A program made the position numbers and the translations under genes. Positions 34,313 through 42,201 of a stretch of DNA of 43,348 nucleotides are shown piece by piece (the stretch's first letter is position 1; each line of letters starts with the position of its first letter). The notes below the pieces were generated by a model. That model was not told where the DNA came from. It saw nothing but the letters and a program-made list of their open reading frames with translations, and did no database searches. The stretch is from an uncultured Lachnospiraceae bacterium (lineage in GTDB: Bacteria > Bacillota > Clostridia > Lachnospirales > Lachnospiraceae): NCBI GenBank assembly GCA_934292725.1, contig CAKQXY010000031.1, positions 1 to 43,348 on the forward strand, written 5' to 3'.

Positions 34313-34330
34313 AGAAAGGCTGGTTTACAT

Positions 34331-36316
34331 ATGCAGAAAATAGGAGTATTTGTATGTTGGTGCGGAAGCAATATCGCAGCAACTGTCGATGTTGCGGCTG
34401 TGGTTGAAGCCTTAAAGGTTCAGCCGGGCGTAGTATACGCAACCGACTATCAGTATATGTGTTCTGCCAGCGGACAGAACATCATTAAGGATGCCATCAA
34501 GGAATACGGACTGACCGGCGTAGTAATCTGTTCCTGTTCTCCTCGTATGCATGAGGCAACCTTCCGCAAGACCGTACAGGCAGCGGGATTAAATCCATAC
34601 ATGCTTGAGATCGCAAACATTCGTGAGCAGTGTTCATGGATTCATAAGGATATTAAAGAAGCAACTGAGAAGGCAATCATCTTAGGCCGTTCCGCAATCG
34701 CAAAGGTTCAGTTAAATGCACCTCTTACCTCTCAGACAAGCCCGGTTGTAAAGCGTGCGCTTGTAATCGGAGGCGGTATCGCAGGTATCCAGACTGCACT
34801 GGATATTGCAGATGCTGGTTTTGAGGTTGATATCGTAGAGAAGAAGCCAACAATCGGTGGTAAGATGTCTCAGCTTGATAAGACATTCCCAACACTTGAC
34901 TGTGCGGCATGTATTTTGACACCAAAGATGGTAGATGCAGGTGCAAACGATAAGATTCATCTGTATACCTACTGTGAGGTAGATAAGGTTTCAGGTTTCG
35001 TAGGAAACTTTAGCGTAACCATCAAGCAGAAGCCGCGTTACGTTGATCCGGTAAAGTGTACAGGATGTGGTGCTTGTACCGAGAAATGTCCGTCTAAGAA
35101 GACACCAAACGAGTTTAACATGGGTCTTGACAATAGACCGGCAATCTACATCCCATTTGCACAGGCAGTTCCGAAGTTAGCAGTTATCGACCGCGATGCA
35201 TGTATTCACTTCAAGACTGGCAAGTGCGGACTTTGTGTGAGAACTTGTGGTGCCGGAGCGATCAATTATGATCAGAAGGAAGAGTTTATCACCAAGGAGT
35301 ATGGTGCAATTGTAGTAGCAACAGGTTACAATCAGATTAAGCCTGTTAAGTTTGATGAGTATCTGTATTCACAGAGCAAGGATGTTGTTACTTCCTTAGA
35401 GTTTGAGCGTATTATGAACGCAGCAGGCCCGACAAAGGGACAGCTTGTATGTCCGTCTGACGGAAGACATCCAAAGAAGATCGTATTTGTACAGTGTGTA
35501 GGCTCCAGAGGAGATTCCTGCAGAGACAAGTCTTACTGTTCAAAGATCTGCTGTATGTACACAGCAAAGCATGCAATGCTTGTAAAGGATCATCATCCGG
35601 ATATCGACGTTACTGTATTTTATATTGATGTTCGTACACCAGGTAAGAACTTTGATGAGTTCTATCGTCGTGCTGTAGAGCAGTATGGTGTACATTATAT
35701 CAAGGGTATGGTCGGAAAGGTAGAGCAGGGTCAGGGCTGCCTTAAGGTTCAGGCTTCTGATCTGTTAAACAACGAGCAAATCCACATGGATGCAGATATG
35801 GTTGTTCTTGCATCTGCAATTGAGCCAGATGAGAGTGCAAGAAATCTTGCAACAATGCTGACTGCAAGTATGGATACAAACGACTTCTTTACAGAGGCTC
35901 ATGCAAAGCTTCGTCCTGTAGAGAGCCCGACAGCTGGTATCTTCTTATCAGGTGTTTGCCAGGGACCAAAGGATATTCCGGAGACTGTTGCACAGGCAAG
36001 TGCTGCTGCTGCAAAGGTAATCGGCCTTCTTGCAAAGGATTCCCTGCTTTGCAACGCATGTGTAGCTCATTCTGATGAGACATTGTGTAATGGATGTTCA
36101 CAGTGTGCAAATGTCTGCGCATATGGTGCTATCACCTATGAAGAGAGACTTGTTATGGACAAGGGTGTTCGTGAGACAAGAAGAGTTGCAGTTGTTAATG
36201 AAGCAATCTGCCAGGGCTGCGGTGCTTGTACGGTTACATGTCCGTCCGGCGCTATGGACCTGAAGGGATTTGCAAATAATCAGATTATGGCGGAGGTAGA
36301 CGCAATATGCAAGTAA
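34331..36316 (+). CDS. hdrA: HdrA-like flavoprotein, candidate bifurcating subunit
   Basis: 661 residues with full HdrA architecture: N-terminal domain with VCWCGSN (Cys9, Cys11) and CSCSPRMHE; FAD-binding VIGGGIAG (about 145-152) followed by GGKMSQLDKTFPTLDCAACILTP-type Cys region (split here: key Cys191 and Cys194); an inserted ferredoxin domain with Cys243, 246, 249, 253 and Cys291, 299, 302, 306; and a C-terminal ferredoxin domain with CNGCSQCANVC and CQGCGACTVTC. In methanogens and sulfate reducers HdrA holds the bifurcating FAD that splits electrons between ferredoxin and a high-potential acceptor. Whether it bifurcates here is inferred. Confidence 0.93.
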   Translation: MQKIGVFVCWCGSNIAATVDVAAVVEALKVQPGVVYATDYQYMCSASGQNIIKDAIKEYGLTGVVICSCSPRMHEATFRKTVQAAGLNPYMLEIANIREQCSWIHKDIKEATEKAIILGRSAIAKVQLNAPLTSQTSPVVKRALVIGGGIAGIQTALDIADAGFEVDIVEKKPTIGGKMSQLDKTFPTLDCAACILTPKMVDAGANDKIHLYTYCEVDKVSGFVGNFSVTIKQKPRYVDPVKCTGCGACTEKCPSKKTPNEFNMGLDNRPAIYIPFAQAVPKLAVIDRDACIHFKTGKCGLCVRTCGAGAINYDQKEEFITKEYGAIVVATGYNQIKPVKFDEYLYSQSKDVVTSLEFERIMNAAGPTKGQLVCPSDGRHPKKIVFVQCVGSRGDSCRDKSYCSKICCMYTAKHAMLVKDHHPDIDVTVFYIDVRTPGKNFDEFYRRAVEQYGVHYIKGMVGKVEQGQGCLKVQASDLLNNEQIHMDADMVVLASAIEPDESARNLATMLTASMDTNDFFTEAHAKLRPVESPTAGIFLSGVCQGPKDIPETVAQASAAAAKVIGLLAKDSLLCNACVAHSDETLCNGCSQCANVCAYGAITYEERLVMDKGVRETRRVAVVNEAICQGCGACTVTCPSGAMDLKGFANNQIMAEVDAICK

Positions 36317-36759
36317 ATGAGACAAATGAAAACAAAGAGTTTACTCCTCTGATCGTGGCATTCTGCTGTAACTGGTGTTCCTATGCGGGAGCAGACTTAG
36401 CTGGAAGCAGCCGTCTGAATTATCCGGCAAATGTCAAGATTATTCGTGTACCATGCTCCTGCCGTGTAAATCCGCTGTTCATTTTGCGTGCGTTTGAGAG
36501 AGGTGCTGATGGTGTTATCCTGTGTGGATGTCATCCGGGCGACTGCCATTACACAACTGGTAACTACTACGCAAGAAGAAGAATGACACTTCTGTTCTCT
36601 ATGCTTGATTATCTGGGCATTGAGAAGGAGAGAGCAAGAGTGGAGTGGGTTTCTGCAGCAGAGGGTGCAAGATTTGCATCTGTTATGAATGATTTTGTGG
36701 ACACCATTACAAAGCTTGGTGAAAACAGAAAGTTGAGGGATCTGCGATGCGAGAAATAA
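36307..36759 (+). CDS. flxD: FlxD/MvhD-like [2Fe-2S] subunit
   Basis: 150 residues, MvhD family. Conserved cysteines in FCCNWCSYAGAD, VPCSCRVN and CGCHPGDCHY. MvhD/FlxD passes electrons from the input module (hydrogenase or FlxABC) to HdrA. There is no hydrogenase gene here, but FlxC, B and A follow, so input is expected to be NAD(P)H. The ATG lies within the end of hdrA behind GGAGG, and its 3' end overlaps flxC by 13 bases. Confidence 0.92.
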   Translation: MQVNETNENKEFTPLIVAFCCNWCSYAGADLAGSSRLNYPANVKIIRVPCSCRVNPLFILRAFERGADGVILCGCHPGDCHYTTGNYYARRRMTLLFSMLDYLGIEKERARVEWVSAAEGARFASVMNDFVDTITKLGENRKLRDLRCEK

Positions 36760-37772
36760 AAGAATTACTGGTGTCAAAAATCAATGAGCTTATTGATAAC
36801 GGCACTGTAGACCGCGTGATCGGCTGGAAGGCCGGTGAATTCTGCTACGACGTATCTCCGGCTATCTTCACAAAGGAGAATCTGGACGAACTCGTTTATA
36901 ATAGCTTCTGCGGCGCAAACCAGAGTAAATTTTTAGTAGGCGCTGCAACAATGGATGTGCCGTTCCGTGCACCGAATGCACCGGAACCGCCGCAGCCAAA
37001 GAAGATCCTTGCACTGCTTAAGCCGTGTGACTGCTACAGCTACAATCAGCTGCAGACAGAGCACAGATTGGATGCAGAGAAGGTTTATGCACTGGGAATC
37101 CCATGTACCGGAATGATCGATGTTAATAAGATCAAGGCAAAGGGAATCACAGGTATCCTTGGCATCGAGGAAGAAGGCGATACCATTAAGGTAAAGACTC
37201 TTTACGGTGATGAGGAGTGCAAGAAGAGTGAAGTGCTGTTAGAGCGCTGTATGGTATGCAAGGGCAAAAACCATGTAGCTGGCGATGAACTTTTAATTCC
37301 AGATGAGGAATCACCAGAAGTTCCAGTAAGTGCAGATCGTATGGCTGAGGTTGCAAAGCTTGAGGCAATGACAGAGCAGGAGCGTTTTGATTTCTGGAGA
37401 AGCCAGCTGTCAAAGTGTATCCGCTGCAATGCATGTCGCAATGCATGTCCAGCATGTACCTGCCGTACCTGCGTATTTGATAACCCGAAGTCCGGCGTTG
37501 CTGCCAAGGTAAACAATACTGATTTCGAGGAGAATATGTTCCACATCATTCGTGCATTCCATGTAGCTGGTCGTTGTACCGACTGTGGTGAGTGCAGCAG
37601 AGTATGTCCGCAGAACATTCCTCTTCATCTGTTAAACCGTAAGTTCATCAAGGATATTGATACATTCTACGGTGATTTCCAGGCAGGAACTGAGGTTGGT
37701 GTAAGAGGACCGCTGATTTCTTATACTAAGGAAGACTGTGAGCCGAGTATCGTTATGGAGAGGGGGAATTAA
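36747..37772 (+). CDS. flxC: FlxC-like 4Fe-4S protein
   Basis: 341 residues. The N-terminal two thirds resembles an FrhB/coenzyme-F420 hydrogenase beta-like fold (KPCDCYSYNQLQ, LERCMVCKG). The C-terminal third has two [4Fe-4S] motifs, CIRCNACRNACP with an extra CTCRTC, and CTDCGECSRVCP. Position between MvhD-like and AsrA-like genes matches flxC of sulfate-reducer flxABCD-hdrABC sets. The exact letter is assigned by order; the redox role is secure. Confidence 0.75.
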   Translation: MREIKELLVSKINELIDNGTVDRVIGWKAGEFCYDVSPAIFTKENLDELVYNSFCGANQSKFLVGAATMDVPFRAPNAPEPPQPKKILALLKPCDCYSYNQLQTEHRLDAEKVYALGIPCTGMIDVNKIKAKGITGILGIEEEGDTIKVKTLYGDEECKKSEVLLERCMVCKGKNHVAGDELLIPDEESPEVPVSADRMAEVAKLEAMTEQERFDFWRSQLSKCIRCNACRNACPACTCRTCVFDNPKSGVAAKVNNTDFEENMFHIIRAFHVAGRCTDCGECSRVCPQNIPLHLLNRKFIKDIDTFYGDFQAGTEVGVRGPLISYTKEDCEPSIVMERGN

Positions 37773-37774
37773 TC

Positions 37775-38800
37775 ATGTTAAAGATTGCTATGAGTGAGAT
37801 TTCCCGCCTGTTTGATGCGATTCAGGCTGTGGATGAACTGTATTTGCCGGTAGAGAAGGGCAATGAGGTAGAATTTGGTCTTTATTCTGCAGATGCAAAG
37901 GTGCGTCTTGATGCACTTCAGACTGTAAAGTCTGCAAAGGATATGTTCTTCCCGTTCCAGGAAGATCTGATGAAATTCCATATGGACGGAAAGAAGATTT
38001 CTGTAGAGGCAGCTGCAAAGAAGGATAAGGATTTTGTTGTATTTGGTGTCAGAGCATGTGATGCAAGAAGCTTTTCAATTTTGGATAAGGTTTTCCTTGC
38101 TGATCCGGTTGATACTTATTATCAGGCAAGAAGAGAGCATGGCATTGTCGTATCTATGGCATGTCACAGACCAGAGGAAACTTGTTTTTGCAGTACCTTT
38201 GGAATTGATGCAACAAAGCCAGAGGGTGATGTTGTAACATGGATCGCAGAGGATACCCTTTACTGGGAAGCACAGACAGAGAAGGGCGAGAACTTAACTA
38301 AAAAGGTTGAGGCTGTTTTAGCAGAGAGCGATTCTAAGGCAGTAGAGGCACAGCAGGCTGCTGTTAAGGAAATCTTAAAGAAGCTGCCTCTGGCTGATCT
38401 TGATCTGTCCTACTTCACTTCTCGTCCAGAGTTAGAGATCTTCAAGAGAGAAGAGTGGAAGGAACTGTCAAGCCACTGCTTAGGCTGCGGAACATGTACA
38501 TTTGTATGTCCGACATGTCAGTGCTACGATGTGCGTGACTATAATACAGGACATGGCATTGAGCGTTATCGCTGCTGGGATTCCTGTATGTACCGTGACT
38601 TCACTATGATGGCTCACGGAACAAACCGTAAGAGTCAGGTAGAGCGTTTCCGCCAGAGATTCATGCACAAGCTGGTTTATAATCCTCTTAGAAATGATGG
38701 CGAGTTCTCCTGCGTAGGCTGCGGCCGCTGCTTAAAGAAGTGCCCGAATTCCCTGAATATCGTTAAGGTAGCAAAAACATTGGGAGGTACACAGGCATGA
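37775..38800 (+). CDS. flxB: FlxB-like (AsrA/HydB-like) 4Fe-4S subunit
   Basis: 341 residues. N-terminal domain (about 1-220) as in anaerobic sulfite reductase subunit A and sulfhydrogenase beta subunits, with FGVRACDARSFSILD and CHRPEETCFCSTFG. Two C-terminal clusters: CLGCGTCTFVCPTCQC and CVGCGRCLKKCP. It would relay electrons between FlxA and FlxC/FlxD. Two bases separate it from flxC; it overlaps flxA by four bases. No siroheme sulfite reductase subunit is present, which argues against an actual asr operon. Confidence 0.8.
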   Translation: MLKIAMSEISRLFDAIQAVDELYLPVEKGNEVEFGLYSADAKVRLDALQTVKSAKDMFFPFQEDLMKFHMDGKKISVEAAAKKDKDFVVFGVRACDARSFSILDKVFLADPVDTYYQARREHGIVVSMACHRPEETCFCSTFGIDATKPEGDVVTWIAEDTLYWEAQTEKGENLTKKVEAVLAESDSKAVEAQQAAVKEILKKLPLADLDLSYFTSRPELEIFKREEWKELSSHCLGCGTCTFVCPTCQCYDVRDYNTGHGIERYRCWDSCMYRDFTMMAHGTNRKSQVERFRQRFMHKLVYNPLRNDGEFSCVGCGRCLKKCPNSLNIVKVAKTLGGTQA

Positions 38801-39630
38801 GTGAGAGAAGAGAAGAATTAATTCCTGCTCTTGGCGTTGTTACTGAGATCCGTAAGGATACACCGGATGTAAAGACATTCCGTGTTGTAACGCCAGACGG
38901 CAAGAAAGCATTTGAACATAAGCCTGGCCAGTGTGCCATGCTTTCCGTTCCAGGTGTAGGAGAGGGTATGTTTTCCATTACATCTTCTCCGACACAGGAA
39001 GAATATATGGAGTTTTCCATTAAGAAGTGCGGATGTCTGACTAGCTGGCTTCATGCAATTGAACCAGGTCAGATGATCACAATCCGTGGACCATATGGAA
39101 ACGGATTCCCGGTAGATACTGAGTTAAAGGGCAAGAATTTGCTGTTTATCGCAGGTGGTATCGGATTGGCTCCGCTTCATTCTGTAATCAACTACTGTCG
39201 TCACTATCGTGATCAGTATGGTGATATTGATATTATTTACGGTTCCCGTTCCATGGATGATCTTGTAGACATCAAGGAAATTCAGGACGAGTGGTGCAAC
39301 GAGGAAGGAATTAACGTTCATTTGACTATCGACCGCCCGCAGGAGGGTTGGGATGGCCATGTTGGATTCGTTCCAAGCTACGTAAATGAGCTGAATCTTT
39401 CCTTAGACAAGACAATCCTGATCTGTGGACCGCCGATCATGATCAAGTTTACTCTGCAGAATCTGCAGGCACTGGGCTTCTCAAAGAGCCAGGTATATAC
39501 AACCATGGAGCTTCGCATGAAGTGCGGTATCGGAAAGTGCGGCCGCTGCAATATCGGTTCCAAGTATGTCTGCAAGGACGGTCCGGTATTCCGCTTCGAC
39601 CAGCTTGATGAGCTGCCGGATGAATACTAA
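38797..39630 (+). CDS. flxA: FlxA-like FAD/NAD(P)H-binding electron-entry subunit
   Basis: 277 residues, ferredoxin-NADP reductase fold as in AsrB/HydG/PyrK. The FAD motif reads FSITSSP (about 59-65), the NAD(P)-binding start is LLFIAGGIGLAPLHS (about 115-130), and a C-terminal [2Fe-2S] site is CGIGKCGRCNIG plus a later Cys (VCKDG). In sulfate reducers FlxA is the NADH-oxidising entry point. It is the only NAD(P)H-binding subunit in the cluster, so NADH input is the natural reading; NADPH cannot be excluded. Confidence 0.85.
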   Translation: MSERREELIPALGVVTEIRKDTPDVKTFRVVTPDGKKAFEHKPGQCAMLSVPGVGEGMFSITSSPTQEEYMEFSIKKCGCLTSWLHAIEPGQMITIRGPYGNGFPVDTELKGKNLLFIAGGIGLAPLHSVINYCRHYRDQYGDIDIIYGSRSMDDLVDIKEIQDEWCNEEGINVHLTIDRPQEGWDGHVGFVPSYVNELNLSLDKTILICGPPIMIKFTLQNLQALGFSKSQVYTTMELRMKCGIGKCGRCNIGSKYVCKDGPVFRFDQLDELPDEY

Positions 39631-39645
39631 TCGCGAAGGCAATGA

Positions 39646-39771
39646 GCCGTGCGCAGTCAAAGAAAATTAGCTGCTCATGCTTGCATGAAAGCAGATAATT
39701 TTCTGAGACTGCATAGGGCGAAGCCCGCGTGCGAGCGTGCGCGAAGCCCACGTGCGAGAGAATAGCACGGC
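39646..39771 (+). repeat. GC-rich structured intergenic element with terminal inverted repeats
   Basis: 126 bases bounded by GCCGTGC and GCACGGC. The left half is a nested hairpin (39653-39712): GCAGTC/GACTGC, AGAAAATT/AATTTTCT, CTGC/GCAG, TCATGC/GCATGA. The right half has two 18-base direct repeats, GCGAAGCCCGCGTGCGAG (39718-39735) and a copy with one mismatch (39741-39758). GCAAT occurs on both flanks (39639-39643, 39772-39776). It is far more GC-rich than its surroundings. It looks like a dispersed palindromic or MITE-like unit, or a structured RNA. Confidence 0.7.
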
Positions 39772-39811
39772 GCAATAAAGATTTGTAAATGAATATGGAG
39801 GAAATATAATA

Positions 39812-40486
39812 ATGGACGAAATGATTACAGTTTATTTATATGGTAAGAAATATACTGTTCCCTCCAGCCTGACAATTATGGAAGCTTTTGAGTATTCCGG
39901 TTATCAGCTGGTTCGTGGCTGCGGCTGCCGTAACGGTTTCTGTGGTGCTTGTGCTACTATTTACCGTATTAAGGGTGAGACAACTCTTCATGGCTGTCTG
40001 GCATGTTCCACAAAGGTTGAGGACAACATGTGTGTAGCATCCCTGCCGTTCTTCCCATTAGAGAAGGAAATCTACAACATCGAGGAGATCCGTCCAACTC
40101 AGGAGATCATGATGCAGCTGTATCCGGAGATCTATTCCTGTATCGGATGTAATGCCTGTACAAAGGCTTGTACACAGCAGTTAAACACCATGCAGTACAT
40201 TGCATATGCACAGCGCGGTGAGTACGAGAAGTGTGCAGAGGAGTCCTTCGACTGTGTAATGTGTGGTGTCTGCTCATCCAGATGTCCGGCTGGAATTTCT
40301 CATCCGCAGGTTGCATTACTTGCAAGAAGATTGACCGGTAAGTACTTAAAGCCAGAAGCAAAGCACCTGACAAAGCGTGTTGAGGAGATTGCAGAAGGAG
40401 ATTTCGATGAGGCGATGAAGGAAATCATGAGCAAGTCTGTAGACGAGCTGAAGGATATGTACAACAATCGTGTAATCGAAAAATAA
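39812..40486 (+). CDS. fumarate reductase-like iron-sulfur subunit
   Basis: 224 residues, FrdB/SdhB/TfrB family N-terminal parts. [2Fe-2S] ligands Cys39, 44, 47 and 62; [4Fe-4S] sites Cys110, 113, 116, 120 and Cys148, 151, 154, 158. The last site has all four Cys, unlike FrdB/SdhB where one is replaced and a [3Fe-4S] cluster sits next to quinone. No quinone-anchor genes are present. The methanogen thiol:fumarate reductase TfrB has a fused C-terminal CCG domain; here that part is missing and supplied by the separate hdrB. Strong GGAGG. Confidence 0.85.
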   Translation: MDEMITVYLYGKKYTVPSSLTIMEAFEYSGYQLVRGCGCRNGFCGACATIYRIKGETTLHGCLACSTKVEDNMCVASLPFFPLEKEIYNIEEIRPTQEIMMQLYPEIYSCIGCNACTKACTQQLNTMQYIAYAQRGEYEKCAEESFDCVMCGVCSSRCPAGISHPQVALLARRLTGKYLKPEAKHLTKRVEEIAEGDFDEAMKEIMSKSVDELKDMYNNRVIEK

Positions 40487-40501
40487 AGGAGGACGAATAA
40501 G

Positions 40502-42103
40502 ATGAGCTTTCCATATACAGAGGAAATGATGGAGTCTGTCAAGAAAGTTGAAGCCACCAGAGCAGCCCGTATGGCAGCAGAGCCAAGACGTATGACAGCA
40601 GAAGAAAAGGATGCACTGCTTGAGCAGTATCATCCAGACTATAATCTTTCCAGCTTTGCAGAGATTATAGTAGGACCTAACAAGGGCGAGAAGGCTCCGA
40701 AGGAGTTAGTAGAGCTTTTGCAGGCAAAGAGCCGTGTTCAGGGAATGACCTTAGATCTGGCTCATCCAGATTATGACGTTGACGTTCTTGTTATCGGCGG
40801 CGGCGGATCAGGTGCATCTGCAGCAATCGAGGCACACGAGGCAGGCGCAAACGTAATGATCGTTACCAAGCTTCGTATCGGTGATGCCAACACCATGATG
40901 GCAGAGGGCGGTATCCAGGCAGCAGATAAAGAAAACGATTCTCCAGCACAGCATTACTTAGACGTAATGGGCGGCGGACATTTCGCAAACGTTCCAGAGC
41001 TTGTTGAGAAGCTTGTTATGGACGGACCTGATTGTATCAAGTGGTTAAATGATCTTGGCGTTCTGTTTGATAAGGATAAGGACGGCAACATGATTACCAC
41101 ACACGGCGGCGGAACTTCCAGAAAGAGAATGCATGCAGCAGCAGACTACTCTGGTGCTGAGATCATGAGAGTTCTTCGTGATGAGGTTCAGAACCGCAAG
41201 ATTCCGGTTGTTGATTTCACTTCTGCAATCGAGATCATCAAGGATACTGAAGGTAAGGCAGCAGGTGCTGTTTTACAGAACATGGAGACTGGTGAGATTT
41301 TAATCGCTCGTGCAAAGTGCGTAATCATCGCAACTGGTGGTGCAGGAAGACTTCATTATCAGGGATTCCCGACATCTAACCATTACGGTGCAACTGCAGA
41401 CGGTCTGGTACTTGCTTATCGTGCAGGCGCAAGACTTCTGTATCAGGATACCTTACAGTATCATCCAACTGGTGTTGCATTCCCATCTCAGATCTATGGT
41501 GCGCTTGTAACAGAGAAGGTTCGTTCTATGGGTGCACAGTTCGTTAATGTAGACGGTGAAGCATTTATGCATCCGCTGGAGACAAGAGACGTTGCAGCAT
41601 CTGGCGTAATTCGTGAGGTAGCAAGAGGAAATGGAATTCACACACCGCTTCGCGATGGTATCTGGCTGGATAGCCCGATGATCGATGCAATCCACGGAGA
41701 AGGAACACTGGAGAAGAGACTTCCAGGTATGCTTCGTATGTACTTAAGATATGACATCGATATGAGAAAGGTGCCGATCGTAATTTACCCAACACTGCAT
41801 TACCAGAATGGTGGTGTTCGTGTCAGCGTAAACGGTATGTCTGATGTTGAGAATCTGTATGTTGCAGGTGAGGCAGCAGGTGGTGTTCATGGAAGAAACC
41901 GTCTGATGGGTAACTCACTTCTGGATGTTATTGTATTCGGTCGTAATGCAGGTCAGGAAGCAGGTAAGCAGTTTAAGAACGTTACACTGTCTGATCTGAC
42001 ATTGGAGCATGTTGACAGCTTCGAGAAGGAGTGTGAGGCAGCAGGCATCCATACCGATGAGGTATCTCCGAAGATCTTACCAGATTACAGAAGAAAAAAG
42101 TAA
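40502..42103 (+). CDS. soluble fumarate reductase-like flavoprotein
   Basis: 533 residues. An about 90-residue N-terminal extension precedes the FAD-binding VLVIGGGGSG (96-104). Catalytic residues of fumarate reductase are recognisable: His321 (QYHPTG), Glu338 and Arg341 (TEKVR), proton-donor-type Arg362 (TRDVAAS), His433 (YPTLHYQNGG), and Arg467 (GRNRLMGNSLL). The His that binds FAD covalently in FrdA/SdhA (SHT) is Asn130 here (ANTMMAEGG), so FAD should be non-covalent. Together with the FeS subunit it should reduce fumarate to succinate in the cytosol; aspartate oxidase or another substrate is less likely given fumC upstream. Strong AAAGGAGG; ends with a strong terminator. Confidence 0.87.
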   Translation: MSFPYTEEMMESVKKVEATRAARMAAEPRRMTAEEKDALLEQYHPDYNLSSFAEIIVGPNKGEKAPKELVELLQAKSRVQGMTLDLAHPDYDVDVLVIGGGGSGASAAIEAHEAGANVMIVTKLRIGDANTMMAEGGIQAADKENDSPAQHYLDVMGGGHFANVPELVEKLVMDGPDCIKWLNDLGVLFDKDKDGNMITTHGGGTSRKRMHAAADYSGAEIMRVLRDEVQNRKIPVVDFTSAIEIIKDTEGKAAGAVLQNMETGEILIARAKCVIIATGGAGRLHYQGFPTSNHYGATADGLVLAYRAGARLLYQDTLQYHPTGVAFPSQIYGALVTEKVRSMGAQFVNVDGEAFMHPLETRDVAASGVIREVARGNGIHTPLRDGIWLDSPMIDAIHGEGTLEKRLPGMLRMYLRYDIDMRKVPIVIYPTLHYQNGGVRVSVNGMSDVENLYVAGEAAGGVHGRNRLMGNSLLDVIVFGRNAGQEAGKQFKNVTLSDLTLEHVDSFEKECEAAGIHTDEVSPKILPDYRRKK

Positions 42104-42120
42104 TTCAATAAAATAAAAGC

Positions 42121-42151
42121 AAAAAAGCCGGGGAAACCCTCCGGCTTTTTT
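42121..42151 (+). terminator. terminator after the fumarate reductase genes
   Basis: AAAAAAGCCGG pairs with CCGGCTTTTTT over a nine-base loop. It closes the mdh-to-flavoprotein cluster; the transporter beyond it probably has separate or read-through expression. Confidence 0.93.
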
Positions 42152-42201
42152 GAGCACAATGAAAAAAATATCAAATAGTAATAAAAATGGGGGAAAAGGC
42201 T

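Noticed and set aside
37775..39630. Anaerobic sulfite reductase asrAB
   Set aside because: The two genes resemble asrA and asrB, but the siroheme subunit asrC is absent and an MvhD-Hdr set is adjacent, so Flx is the better reading.
39646..39771. Complete insertion sequence
   Set aside because: There is no transposase open frame; at most it is a MITE-like or palindromic repeat unit.
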